Notes under the pieces: model-generated
What the model saw: only the letters and a program-made list of their open reading frames with translations
What the model was told of the DNA's origin: nothing
The model's database searches: none
Origin: Macrostomum hystrix
Lineage: Eukaryota > Platyhelminthes > Macrostomidae
Length of the DNA: 64,000 nucleotides
Assembly: GCA_950097015.1 (NCBI GenBank)
Contig: CATNEN010000038.1
Span: forward strand, 8,690,001 to 8,754,000
Direction: 5' to 3'
Shown: positions 48,357 through 60,254 of the stretch, one piece after another
How the letters are laid out: the number at the start of each line of letters is the position of its first letter
Position numbering within the stretch: position 1 is the first letter of the stretch
Position numbers and translations under genes: made by a program

Positions 48357-51300
48357 TCATGGTCTGTTCGGCCGCATGCCCAATGAAGGGAAACTCAACG
48401 ACCTTCGAATGGACAGCTCACAGGAGGGCACCTGGTTGCCGTCGCTGCTCTGTCTAACCTTGTTAACGAGCTTCGGAATAATGTCCGTGAACGCCTCATT
48501 ATCCTGATGGAAGTCTTCCGCCACGACCTCGCACAGCATGCGCGTGAACAATCCACCCGTGGCCGGGTCTCGGCTGCTCATCCTTCCGCGCGAGGTGCTG
48601 TAAAAGTACATGCAGTCCTCCAGGGGTCCGCTTTCAATCGGCTCTAGCCTACGAACAATCCCTTGTCCATCGCGGCAGGCTTGGACGAAGAAAATCTTCG
48701 GCTTGTCCAGCAGCTGCTCGCAGATGCGGAATCGCGAGTAGATCTGCTCCAGAGACGTCTGGAATCCGTCGTGCGCGTAGATGAAATCCAGGCCTCCGTG
48801 GCTCATGAGGCACACGATTATCGCCTGGGAGTTGTTTAGCTCCTCCTCCGAGCAGATGTTCATCGGCAGCTGCTCGAAAAACTTGCGATTCACATTCTGA
48901 ACAGATCTGCACTCGAAGCCGAGAGTTGTGAAGCAGCGGTACAGGTTGCCTTCGGCCATGTCTACCATTGAGCCCTCCCGGCGCTGCAGGTCCAAACCTA
49001 CGAAGTCGTGGATGTTGATCACCAGGGCGATGCCTCGGTGACTGCCGTGCATCGGATACGACAGGCTCGTGAGTGCGTTCTCGCCGCCATCGCCGCCGCC
49101 GCCTACGGCGCCTTCCTCCCGACTTGCATTATTGGAGCCTCCACTGCCGCCGCCATTGCCGCCAGGTCCGCCAGTTGGCGGCTGGCCTCCCGAGCTGCCG
49201 CCGTGATCGTCCCCGCCAGAGTGCTCCAGGTTGACACCGTGCTCTGACAGATTGGCCAGTTGCCGAATGCTGAAATGCGGGCGGTATTTGAGTTCCAAGT
49301 CAGCTACGATATGGCGAATTGTTATTATTCGAGCTAACGGTTTTGAAACGACTTTCAAATAAGTTACTGATTACTTCAGCATATTAATCAGCCTAATCAA
49401 GAAGAAGTCTAAATGTTGCAGAAATATTCAAGCTACGCTTTCCAGCTTGCCTCTTCTCCACAAAGGCCGCGCACTGGATGTGCTCGCAGTACTTCGCCCA
49501 CTCCTGCGCGTTCATGCTTCGCTCGCCTTTCTTTCTCCAGTGATCCAGGTCCTCCGCACCACCTAGGCGCTCACCCAGGGCCAGAAGAACACCCTCATGG
49601 CCGCATCGGGCAGCCCAGATCAGCGGGCTGTTGCCTGAGAAGTCTGCCAGCTTCAGATTGGCGCCGAGGTCGCACAACTTGCGCACGGTGTCCGAAAATC
49701 CGAGCTTCGCAGCGTAAATGACGGCCGAGAAGTTCATCATGTCCTGCAGGAGTGTGAGTTATACGGCACCATAATAGTACTTGTACATGACAGTTAATGA
49801 GTAACAGAGATTATAACGTGTCTTTAACGCCACTTAGGTCCCAGAGCTCGAATCCGCGGGAGGCCACATTTTTATTTAGGGAGGACTTACACTGCCGGAC
49901 AAACAGAAAGTAGTAAATGTGCGCTTTCGAAAGCTGAAAAGTCTCTTGCTGGCTGCGGGTCGACTGCCACCAAAAGATGCGCCAGGGCCCACATTCCTCC
50001 TGCAAATACTACTGTTATTACGCGTACGAGTGCATCAGTAATACGTCAATGTTGTCTACTTTTCCATACTAATTGGAATTGAAATCCCCATTGGCGTTTC
50101 TGCCACTCCATTGGTGACACCGAATCTCAATAGCTCAGTATATCTATAAGACCGAAATCGCATAAAACCGACAGGTGTTGCAATAGTTTGTGGCATTTCA
50201 GTCTCACTGCGGCAAGAGATTGAGTGTCTAAATAACTCGGAGCCCATACCTGGCAATCTATTTCGGCTCCCATTTTGACCAGTAGTTCAAGAATGCCAGT
50301 CTGATGATTCTTGGCCGCTAGAATGAGCGGCGTCTGTCGCAGGTTGTCGGCCCTGTTTACCTCCACTTCCAGAGCTGTCGGGTCATTTTTGAACGCGTTC
50401 TGAAACTCCTTCAAGACGCTTTCGTGTCCGTTGTGGGCAGCCCAGCAGAGAGCCGTTCTGCCCAGCACGTCCTGCGCGCCAAGAATGGAAGGTTGCAGCT
50501 TCCTCTGCAGCAGCTGGCTGACGAAATCATTCCTGCCTCTGGCAGCGGCGATAATTAGTAGCGTCTGATCCATCGATCCGAACGTCATGGAGATCTTCTC
50601 AGCCGAGGCGCACTGTTTGGAGAGCTGCTGGTCGGACCACTTTTCTGGAGACGACGGACTGAAATGCATTCGATGTTTTAACAGTTTGATGCATGATTCC
50701 GGTTTTGTGCAAACGAAATTGGTAAAAAACTCACAGCACTTCAGACAAAAACAAGAAAAACTTCTTAGTCAGGGTCGAAACGGCGGAAGCGGAACTGCCA
50801 AATCTTTCAGCTCCCTTTTTCAGCTCGGGCAGTCCGAGTCGCTTGTTGACCTCAGAAACAATGCTCTCAATGTGTTCCTGGCGAAACTGCTCATCGTGGA
50901 GAACTTCGCACAGAGCTTGAACTAGAGACTTGCCGCTCATCTCGCCACCACCACTGCAGAGCAAAAAATCATTTTCTCGGATGTAGAACGAGGACTCCTC
51001 GAGCGAGCAGACCTCCAGATACTCATTCTGCTGTTTGCATGCTTGAAAGAAGAATAACTTCGGTTTGTTTTTAAGACCTGGACACTGGTTAGCCCGGAAC
51101 CTGGCCACAACGTCCCTGACTTCAATCTCATCTCCGTCGCTGGCAAAGATACTGCCACTAGATCCGTATCCCAGGATGAAGCACACAAAGCTGCCATGGT
51201 CTGACAGCTCCGGCGATGTCGCGATGCTGTCGATCAGTTGCCAGAACTCGATGCCGTTTGGACTGCTGTTAGTTTCAACAATGAAGCCAAGCTTCTGAAA

Positions 51301-54300
51301 ATTGTCTGCGACTTTTGCAGCCTCCTGCTGCTGATTTGGTCTGGCTGGAAATCTTGAGCTGTCGGTGTACATTTCAATGTTGATTACAATGCAACGGCCA
51401 TTGACTGGGGAGTTAGAGTTGTCGTATGTACCACTCCCAATTGTTCTAAAACAGTTCGGGGAGCAAATATTAATTTTCAGTTGTTTAAATGCTTTCTTAA
51501 CATCGTCTTCAAAATTGATTCAAGCAGTCTTACACTGCATCCTGTGACAACCCGTCTGCACCGGAACATTCCACATTCTCAGCTCGCAGATCAGTACCAG
51601 CTTCTGTCGGACCCATGAGAGCTATAAATTTGGAAGTTTAGCGATTACGTAAGCAAATGACTGTATATACTGCACATTTGGTAACACAGCTGCCTGTAAT
51701 GATTTCAAAGGCAATTAAGCAATTGAGCAGACATAAGCAGTGGGAACAAAAGTTATTAAAGGAAATTTCATTTGACTGTCTGAGTCATTTTGACAAAAAA
51801 TGCAGTATTTTTCGGGTATTTTTCATGCCTGAAAGGTGCCGTAAGGAAATCACTGACCGCAAATTCCGAAGAATCCTGTCAACCTTCCAACTCGGAAATC
51901 ACAAACTCGAAGCGTTCAGAGCTGCAAGACCTAATTAAGTCTCATATAAAAGCTAAGTATGCCTAAAGTGCAGAATAGAAGTAAAAAGCGTAACTCATTT
52001 TCATTTTAAATGCAGTGTAATATGGAAATCCCGTTAAATATTGATTTAATTAATAAATCACAAACATTCTACTTCTTAATTTCATTTCGCCTCTTCAATC
52101 CTCGTTACCTTAAGTTTCTTTTGTAATCACTTTTCCATAAAAGAAAGAAAACTTGGGTCCAGTAAAAAGATCTGCACTCTATTAATAAACAAAATAATAA
52201 TAATATTGAAACCTACCACGAGCATTTAGGAATGGATGCTGCAGAAGCTGCACAGCAGTCTTTCTCTCGCATCTATGCTTAGCTGTGCAACTGGCGTAGA
52301 AATCCTTCAAGACATCGAGACAGTCATCTGGCAGCCTCGGCGCCCCCAGTTTGTTCACCCTCCGAACAATGGCCAGCATGTTCTTGCAGTCTCCGTGAGG
52401 CCGGTTGCCCGTCAGCATCTGGTAGATCACGCAGCCGAAGGCCCAGATGTCGGAGGCGCAGCTGTAGGGAGTGTCCTCTGTCTCTTCCGACAGAAACAGC
52501 TCCGGTGCCATGAACCAAGGGTCACCCTTTGGATTTCCCGTTATGTGGTCAGTAGCCGACTCAACCAGTTGGACGGCCAGTCCGAAGTCAATCAGCTTTA
52601 CCACCCTGTCCTCAGACACCATGATTGTGCGGCAGTTGATGTCCCGATGAACAATGGCCCTTGGCTTCAGAGTGTGCAGGTACTGCATAGCACGGCAGAT
52701 CTGCAATGCATAAGAAGCCCTGGTTTGTCTATGATGCCGCATATTTCTACGAGTTAGGATTACCGATCCAAGGAATTACCGATCCAATGAATTACCGATC
52801 CAAGGAATTACCGATCCAATGAATTACCGATCTTAGGAATTACCGATCCAATGAATTACCGATTCAATTAATTACCGATCCAAGGAATTACCGATTCAAT
52901 GAATTACCGATCCAAGGAATTACCGATCCAATGAATTACCGATCCAAGGAATTACCGATTCAATGAATTACCGATCCAAGGAATTACCGATCCAATGAAT
53001 TACCGATTCAATTAATTACCGATCCAAGGAATTACCGATTCAATGAATTACCGATCCAAGGAATTACCGATCCAATGAATTACCGATCCAAGGAATTACC
53101 GATTCAATGAATTACCGATCCAAGGAATTACCGATCCAATGAATTACCGATTCAATTAATTACCGATCCAAGGAATTACCGATCCAATGAATTACCGATT
53201 CAATTAATTACCGATCCAAGGAATTACCGATCCAATGAATTACCGATTCAATTAATTACCGATCCAAGGAATTACCGATTCAATGAATTACCGATTCAAT
53301 TAATTACCGATCCAAGGAATTACCGATTCAAGGAATTACCGATCCAAGGAATTACCGATTCAATGAATTACCGATCCAAGGAATTACCGATCCAATGAAT
53401 TACCGATCCAAGGAATTATCGATCCAATGAATTACCGATCTTAGGAATTACCGATCCAATGAATTACCGATTCAATTAATTACCGATCCAAGGAATTACC
53501 GATTCAATGAATTACCGATCCAAGGAATTACCGATCCAATGAATTACCGATCCAAGGAATTACCGATTCAATGAATTACCGATCCAAGGAATTACCGATC
53601 CAATGAATTACCGATTCAATTAATTACCGATCCAAGGAATTACCGATTCAATGAATTACCGATCCAAGGAATTACCGATCCAATGAATTACCGATCCAAG
53701 GAATTACCGATTCAATGAATTACCGATCCAAGGAATTACCGATCCAATGAATTACCGATCCAAGGAATTACCGATCCAAGGAATTACCGATCCAATGAAT
53801 TACCGATTCAATTAATTACCGATCCAAGGAATTACCGATCCAATGAATTACCGATTCAATTAATTACCGATCCAAGGAATTACCGATTCAATGAATTACC
53901 GATTCAATTAATTACCGATCCAAGGAATTACCGATTCAATGAATTACCGATCCAAGGAATTACCGATCCAATGAATTACCGATCCAAGGAATTACCGAGT
54001 CAATGAATTACCGATCCAAGGAATTACCGATCCAATGAATTACCGATCCAATGAATTACCGATCCAAGGAATTACCGATCCAAGGAATTACAGATCCAAT
54101 GAATTACCGATCCAAGGAATTACCGATCCAAGGAATTACCGATCCAAGGAATTACCGATCCAAGGAATTACCGATCTTAGGAATTACCGATCCAAGGAAT
54201 TACCGATCCAATGAATTACCGATCCAAGGAATTACCGATCCAAGGAATTACCGATCCAAGGAATTATCGATCCAAGGAATTATCGATCCAACGAATTATC

Positions 54301-56063
54301 GATCCAAGGAATTATCGATCCAAGGAATTATCGATCTAAGGAATTATCGATCCAAGGAATTATCGATCCAAGGAATTACCGATCCAAGGAATTACTCATC
54401 TTAGGAATTACCGATCCAAGGAATTATCGATCTTAGGAATTACCGATCCAAGGAATTACCGATCTTAGGAATTACCGATCCAAGGAATTATCGATCCAAG
54501 GAATTATCGATCTAAGGAATTATTGATCCAAAGTAATTACCGATGGACCGAATTACCGATAGAAGAATTTTCAATAGAAAAACTTGAGACACATATTTCT
54601 ATACACGTAATCAAAGTCTTTGCATGGTATTAATTCCTAAAATTGATTACCTGTCTAGCTAAATGGGAAATTATCCCATAATCCATTTTTTGTTTGTTGA
54701 TAAACTTTTCCAGAGTCTCGCCGTCAATCTGCTCCATGGAGACAACAACTGTCGTGTTGTACATTTCCATGTTTAAAAAGCGAACAATGTTCTCGTGCTT
54801 CAGCCGGCACAGCTGCTTCTCATTTTTGAAGGCCCGCTCTAGCTTTTCGAAAACGTCGGGTCTGCTCTCGCCCAGCTGAATGGGCAACCGGATGGTCTTG
54901 GTCACGCATCGCTCCTTGGTGCCTTTGATCAGAGCTTCGTGCACGTCGCTATGCGAACCTCTGGCTATCAGGCCTAGCTTCTCCCACGATTGATAATACT
55001 GATCGGAAAGCAAAGATTCTTCTTCTAGGCTGAAATTTCAATAATGTATTGCAATGAAAATATTTATTAAAACAAATTAGGAACTAACTTCAATATGTAA
55101 TAAAATATTCGCTTTTGATTCATAAATGGTTATAAAAGATGCAGTCACAGTCACAGATACTCCACTTGATCTCCGTGCCATCCCTCTTCTGAGCTACTAT
55201 GCAGTAAATCCCAGACGGGTATTGTCTATGGGCCGAAGGAGCTGGTCTTGCGCACACACTTGGTCATAAATCAATGCACTTATGCTAGGCTTCCTAGTGC
55301 GTAAATAGTCTATGGCACTCGTGCGCTGCGCGCACTCGTGCAAAGACTATTTACGCACTCGGAAGCCTAGCATAAATCTACCATTGACATATAACCAAGT
55401 GTGCGTAAACGTCTCAAGCTCGTGTATAGTTTATGGCCCAAAGGCCATCAAAGAAATAGATTGAAGTGTGCAGTAAATTCCGCAACTGTGCGGTAAATGA
55501 CATGACATGAAATCAACCGCCATCCCAGCGCAGCGCACTCGTGCCAAGACTATTTACGCACTCGGAAGCCTAGCATAAATCTACCACTGTAAAACACCCA
55601 AACGGACTTTAGACTTTTTGTGCGACAGTCTAATTGTGCAATCGTATGTCAAGGTGCATTGAAGCTACATGTAGTAGCGTGCAGTAAATGGATGTCTATG
55701 TCGTATGTCTGTCTATCTTCATCAACACGCTTGGCCTTTTATTATAGACTCCTAAACAATTAGCATCTATTTTTATCAATGCTCATTATTTATTAGTCTA
55801 TGGGTCTACAGAGCGGGTGCTATTTGCCATAGACACTATCAATTACCAATCCGAATAGCGAAATTACCAATCCGCAACATCAGAGTCATATTATATTCCT
55901 TCATGGTGGCATATGGCACTGACTTAAAAATGAAAGCTTCACATCGTCAAAAAATTTAATAATGTCAAGATTGCCTAAAGTACGAGTATATTACACACAC
56001 AACCGATAAGTGCCGTGAGTTATTACAAAAAACGGCTTTCAATTCAGTTACTTACTTATCCAT
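48357..56063 (-). CDS. Kinase-like / pseudo-caspase / ankyrin / caspase fusion (1110 aa)
   Basis: Eight exons read on the minus strand: 56063-56056, 55029-54651, 52700-52217, 51621-51534, 51445-50735, 50658-50250, 49743-49437 and 49303-48357. All seven junctions keep phase and the total is exactly 1111 codons. Residues 15-290: protein kinase fold, MAP3K-like, with Lys47, HRD (147-149), DFG (167-169) and FMAPELF; but the catalytic loop is HRDINCRT, lacking the usual Lys and Asn. Residues 330-556: caspase p20/p10 fold with Cys456 (QACKQQ) but Tyr413 (LGYGSSG) where the catalytic His should be. Residues 570-795: about five ankyrin repeats (GRTALCWAAHNGHESVL; NSPLIWAARCGHEGVL). Residues 880-1100: caspase with His964 (MSHGG) and Cys1005 (QACRDG), preceded by a Gly/Ser-rich linker. 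Alternatively the kinase is a separate upstream cistron ending at 52182, with the caspase part starting at the ATG at 51616. Confidence 0.82.
49817..50018 (+). mobile_element. Degraded SINE in the caspase gene
   Basis: Head remnant GTCCCAGAGCTCGAATCCGC, GGCCACATTTTTATTTAGGG, and tail side GGCTGCGGGTCGACTGCCAC; internally deleted. In the intron between the exons at 50250 and 49743. Confidence 0.7.
52756..54530. repeat. 16-bp minisatellite in the kinase intron
   Basis: About 111 copies of GAATTACCGATCCAAG with CCAAT, TTCAAT and TTAAT variants arranged in recurring multi-unit blocks. It separates the exons coding for the two lobes of the kinase domain and begins about 50 bases upstream (in gene direction) of the acceptor at 52701. 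Confidence 0.97.
55250..55412. repeat. Long imperfect palindrome (about 160 bp)
   Basis: Arms around the centre at about 55335: TGCTAGGCTTCCTAGTGCGT on the left matches the inverse ACGCACTCGGAAGCCTAGCA on the right, and the outer CACACTTGG / CCAAGTGTG also pair. It lies in intron 1 of the kinase-caspase gene and could fold into a cruciform or hairpin RNA. Confidence 0.8.
55525..55592. repeat. Third copy of the palindrome arm
   Basis: GACTATTTACGCACTCGGAA followed by GCCTAGCATAAATCTACCA repeats the right arm at 55341-55390 almost exactly, in direct orientation, about 200 bp away. Suggests a small mobile foldback. Confidence 0.75.
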
Positions 56064-57216
56064 TGTGTGGCACAGAGGGACAGTGCAATTGAGGGCCGGT
56101 TTGCAGCTTCAGATTATTCAAGCCAGCTGCAAAATTTATTTTCTTTTCAAGCCGTCACCGTATAGCCAAAAGCGTTAAACAAAAGTCGCGACAGAAAATA
56201 ATATTTTCTTTCTACTTCTGTGCCTCCATTGTAGACCAGTCGGTCCGTCCATGCCTGTTTTGTGGGTGACAAATGTACAGTTATAGCTAAATGCCTGGCT
56301 CTATAGCAACTGCGCGCACTCAGGGCCATGGAGGTGGGGCGAGTGTACTGCACTGATATGCGTCAATGTACAGTTAGGATACAGGATTTAGCAGAATGAA
56401 CAAAATAGAAGAACTTAGCTGTTTTTTCTGACTGAACAACGAGTACCTTGTTCTCGCAACACTGCCCTCTCCTCTTCTACCAGAAGATTTTGTTCGTTAT
56501 GCGTCGCCCTCTGATACCTTGGTTTGTAAAGAATCAGCACAGTCATTATTTCTAACTCTGGGCACAGTTTCAGCACAATCAAATCATTTTCTTTGATTGA
56601 TGCAAATGAAAGATGCATTTTATTTTTCTGTTCGCCAATATCCTCGCCAAACTATGCTCTTTATAACTTGCGTTATAACCCTTTAACGTAAGTTTTATTT
56701 CCAAATCCAAATTAACCAGGCAGATTAAATAGACATAAATTTTCTTTTGTCGAAAGAATTACTCGATGACATATCAAGCGCCAAAGTTTTCACATTCTAG
56801 CTCTTGGATCTTTTTTATATAATCGCCAATTGATTTGCAGTTAAAAATGCTATTGATGTGATTGTCGTTTCCTCTTCATTATATTTTTTGCTTCTACAAC
56901 TTGCCATTTTATAAGATCGCTAGAATTCGACGAAGCTACCACAGTTCTACAATTGGACTAGTTTTTTTCCCTAAGTGCTCAGTTAATCCATGCATTTTAA
57001 CTAGTCGCAACTGCAAATTCCAGATGGACTATGACAGTCACAGTATGATTAGCCGATATGCATAGAAAAATTACTGTTAGCGTTGCAATGAAAATTTTGT
57101 AAATATTTATGAGGGTACCTCTACCTGAATGCCGCAGCTTTGTGGGATCCTGAATGAGAGTCAGAGAGTGAATTCGTCTATTTTTGTTGAGCAAACAGAT
57201 CTCTCTCTTCATTGGG
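56056..57216 (-). other. Possible upstream exons of the kinase-caspase transcript
   Basis: Three segments have acceptor and donor signals on the minus strand: 57216-57125, 56557-56447 and 56126-56056 (the last contains the kinase start ATG). They join in phase from an ATG in the first segment into a frame that ends at a TAA overlapping the kinase start (AATGGATAA). They could be a 5' UTR with an upstream open frame, a short upstream cistron, or chance. Nothing in the encoded residues is recognised. Confidence 0.3.
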
Positions 57217-57589
57217 CTGCGATGAAAAATGTAACAAAAGTGCTCAATTATTTTCTGTGTGCTAGTTGACGATAGTTCGACAGCAAATAATTTTTGTGCT
57301 GAAGCACTGGACTTAACTGGATTGACTCTTCTGAAAATATGAAACATTGGGATGGATGTAAAAGCCAAATACAGAAGAAGTAAGAGTATCTAGGTTCAAT
57401 TTTCGCTAGTGACTTTTGCCTCTTGTCTCGCTATTTCTACGAGTAATCATGGGAAAGTATACTTCTTATCTGAGCAAATGTTAGTTCTAATACACTCGTA
57501 TCAGGAATTAAACAAAGCTGCTTTGCTCAAAAAAGGCAAACAACAGGACATGGGAATCAATATTAGCAGAAAAAAACTTTTTTATTTCA

Positions 57590-57885
57590 GAACAGAGTAA
57601 CTTCGATTGCACGCTACTGAGAGGACGAGAAATATCCAGCGATCCATCTGTTAGTGTTCTCCTGTTTTTTCCGATGCCTATTTCGCTGGGGAAATCTCCA
57701 GTGATTTGTGGTGGTGCTGTTGAGAGGGCCCAAATGCTTCTCATTCTCAGTACGGCTCAGTTTTTTCACATGTTTGCTCGTTACGGTCAAAGTCTATCAC
57801 TCACTACTTTTCGGCGCAGTAGTCATGGGCCCAGACATTCAAATTCTTGTAGTTTATAAAGTTTACAAATTTCAATTTCGAACTA
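57590..57885 (+). pseudogene. Decayed GPCR fragment related to 61772-62833
   Basis: Aligns by eye with the first 260 bases of the GPCR exon at 61772, including the splice acceptor (TTTCAG before 57592), GTTCTCCTG..TTTTTTCC, GTGGTGCTGTTGAGAGG, CTCAGTACGGCTCAG and AGTAGTCATGGGCCC. Several one-base gaps split it over three frames. Corresponds to the N-terminal tail through transmembrane helix 2 and the start of the next loop. Confidence 0.75.
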
Positions 57886-58559
57886 CTTCTTTTACTGCGA
57901 TATTTGTACGCTGAGGGATGTCTGGAGAAATTAAGCGGTTTTGCTAGGCAAGAATGGCTTAAATGAAAAGGCACAAGACTCCATTTTCTTGCTCCTACAC
58001 GATCCTGTAATCAGCAAAACAGTCGTGCTTGTAATTGTAGCGTATTTGTATTGCTTTTTCGAAAAAGCAGCACTCTGTGCAAAAGCTTATTTGCATAAAT
58101 CTAAAATAACTCGCAGTGGAGGCAGCAGGTTGAGTTGATCAGCTTGCAGGTCAGACCGACGGCTGCTCAGACAGAAAGGATGCTTTGAGAAAAATTACAA
58201 TGCGAACAACTAGATTCCGGATTTAAACAAGTGAGAGCGAGTGGCAGCCTTAAATAAATAAAGTTATAAAACAAACACGTGCAAATTTACATTTTTCACG
58301 ACAGAAAATCGAGCTCGACTTGTCTATAACGATTTTTGGGATTATGAAGCGCACATCAACAGATGCTGATTTACTCGATATATAATGCGATTTTTTCCCC
58401 AAAATGTTTACAATTTGGTTTTATCGACCTGCAAATAATTCTAGAGCTTCGGTGATTTGCCGCCATCTTTTGCCAATAAGTACGAGTTCACTTCACATGT
58501 TTTAGAAACATACAATTATTATATTTTCTAAATTTTAACGTCAGAAGTAAACATCATTT

Positions 58560-58675
58560 TCAAATTCTACTTGACACCAACTGAGTAATCTGTTGTCAAA
58601 GGGAATCCTGGGTCTTCTGCAAGCTAACTTATGATTTCCTAGAAGAGGATAAACATATACGCATCAACTCTTGCT
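58560..58675. repeat. Dispersed repeat, copy 1
   Basis: Shares about 110 bp with 59295-59410, including GCAAGCTAACTTATGATTTC. Non-coding, no obvious termini. Confidence 0.6.
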
Positions 58676-59294
58676 AAACTATTAGAATCTTGCTAAACTG
58701 CACAATATTCCTGCTAAACTGTGACATATTTAGATTCAGATTATATTGCCTTTTTGCTAATATTCTTATCAACAAACACGATTTGATTGTTGCTAGGCTG
58801 CTCTGATCTGTTATCACTAAGCTTAAATCTGTGAAACTTATTTGCTAATCTGCGATGAGTTCACCCCAAAGCTGCTACAATATATTTGATAGTTAGATAT
58901 GGATCACTATTAGATTATCTTGCGGCCATTATTGTAAAGTTTCTATGTAATTATTTTCACGAGGTTATAGTTTAGCAGTCGAATTTAGCAGAATGAGTAA
59001 ACACAATCGACACTTTATACTTAGAAATTATTTTTAGACCAAAACTGTGTTACACCAACATTTATTTACTTACATTATAGATTTTGATAACATTTTTTGT
59101 GTTTTAACTTTAACTTAATGACATTCGAACCTTCATAAATTCATGACATCCAGCTCCCCCAGGGGCATATAGTGCTAGTCAATTATGCAATACTAAAAAT
59201 AAAGATCTTGCTTGGTTGGCTTGCTTTTTTATTTTAACGGGCGGTACCATATCTATTCCAAACATAATTAATCGAGAAGTGAAGGTAACTTTCA

Positions 59295-59410
59295 TGCTCT
59301 ATTTGACACCTACTGTATAATCTGTTCTTTCGTAAATTCGGATTTCTCGGTCTTCCGCAAGCTAAGTTATGATTTCCTAGAAAAGGAAAAGATACGCCTC
59401 AACTCAGGAT
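59295..59410. repeat. Dispersed repeat, copy 2
   Basis: Direct-orientation partner of 58560-58675 (GCAAGCTAAGTTATGATTTC), about 735 bp away and roughly 80% similar by eye. Confidence 0.6.
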
Positions 59411-60254
59411 TTATAGTGCATATTTTTGTCTTGTCTTGTTGCATGTTTCAAATGCTTTAGCTGGACCACTGGAGTTCATCATTAACCTGCGTCACTGTTG
59501 ATTTTTGACTTACAAGCTCGGTCAACGAGTCGGGGTCGGACCTCTTTTTCGAATGACGAGTTAAAAGCTCGTTAAGTCGACTCTAAAACGAGCTTTTTAA
59601 ACCAGTTTGCTGAGTCAAGTTTAAAAAGCAAACATTGGCTCTGAAGAGGCTTAAAATGCGAGTTAAAAGGGCTAGAATGCAAATGGGCAAAAAAGTTTTT
59701 TGCGAAATTTCTGGCATCTTCTGTTTACAATCCTGTGGCAATTTCTGTGGAAGATTCACAATAGGAGTAATTTTTAACGAACAAATAAAAGGCTGAGAGC
59801 TGTGTTGACTTGGACGTGCACGATCACGAAACAATGTTGTTAACTAACAACTAGTTATAAAAAGGCTTGTGATTTGTTGCTTATTAATTGCCTAAACCAC
59901 ACTGGAAGCCACGACGACATTGGTTGAGATCTGGTTGCCAATGGGCCAATCGCCCGATGGAGCGTTGCTTCATAAGTGGAACATTCATAAGCGTTGGACG
60001 CAGCAAGCAATCTTACTAAAGCAGTTATTTTGTTTAAAAGTGTGTTAACGAGTTTTGCGACCCAATAGAAAAGTTTTCAAATGGTAAGTAAAATTTGAAT
60101 TTTAAAGCTTCTGTAACTTACTTGGGCTCAACTGCGCGTGACGCTAACAACTATACCTTTTTGCGATCTAGTTGGCCCACATGAAAAGCGTAGAGACGAA
60201 AATCTCTCTCCCAAGTTTTTCTCAGCTCAGATAAGGTTTTTCCATAGACAAAGT

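Larger units (their letters stand above)
57886..60250. other. AT-rich spacer
   Basis: Apart from the paired repeat above, no gene is recognised. A short patch of small palindromes built on CGAGTTAAAAGCTCG lies around 59520-59600. Confidence 0.45.

Noticed and set aside
52324-52757. Plus-strand frame over the kinase C-lobe
   Set aside because: Antisense shadow of a well-supported kinase exon.
57941-58138. Continuation of the GPCR pseudogene or a small membrane protein
   Set aside because: No alignment by eye with the later helices of the intact receptor, and no start or splice context.
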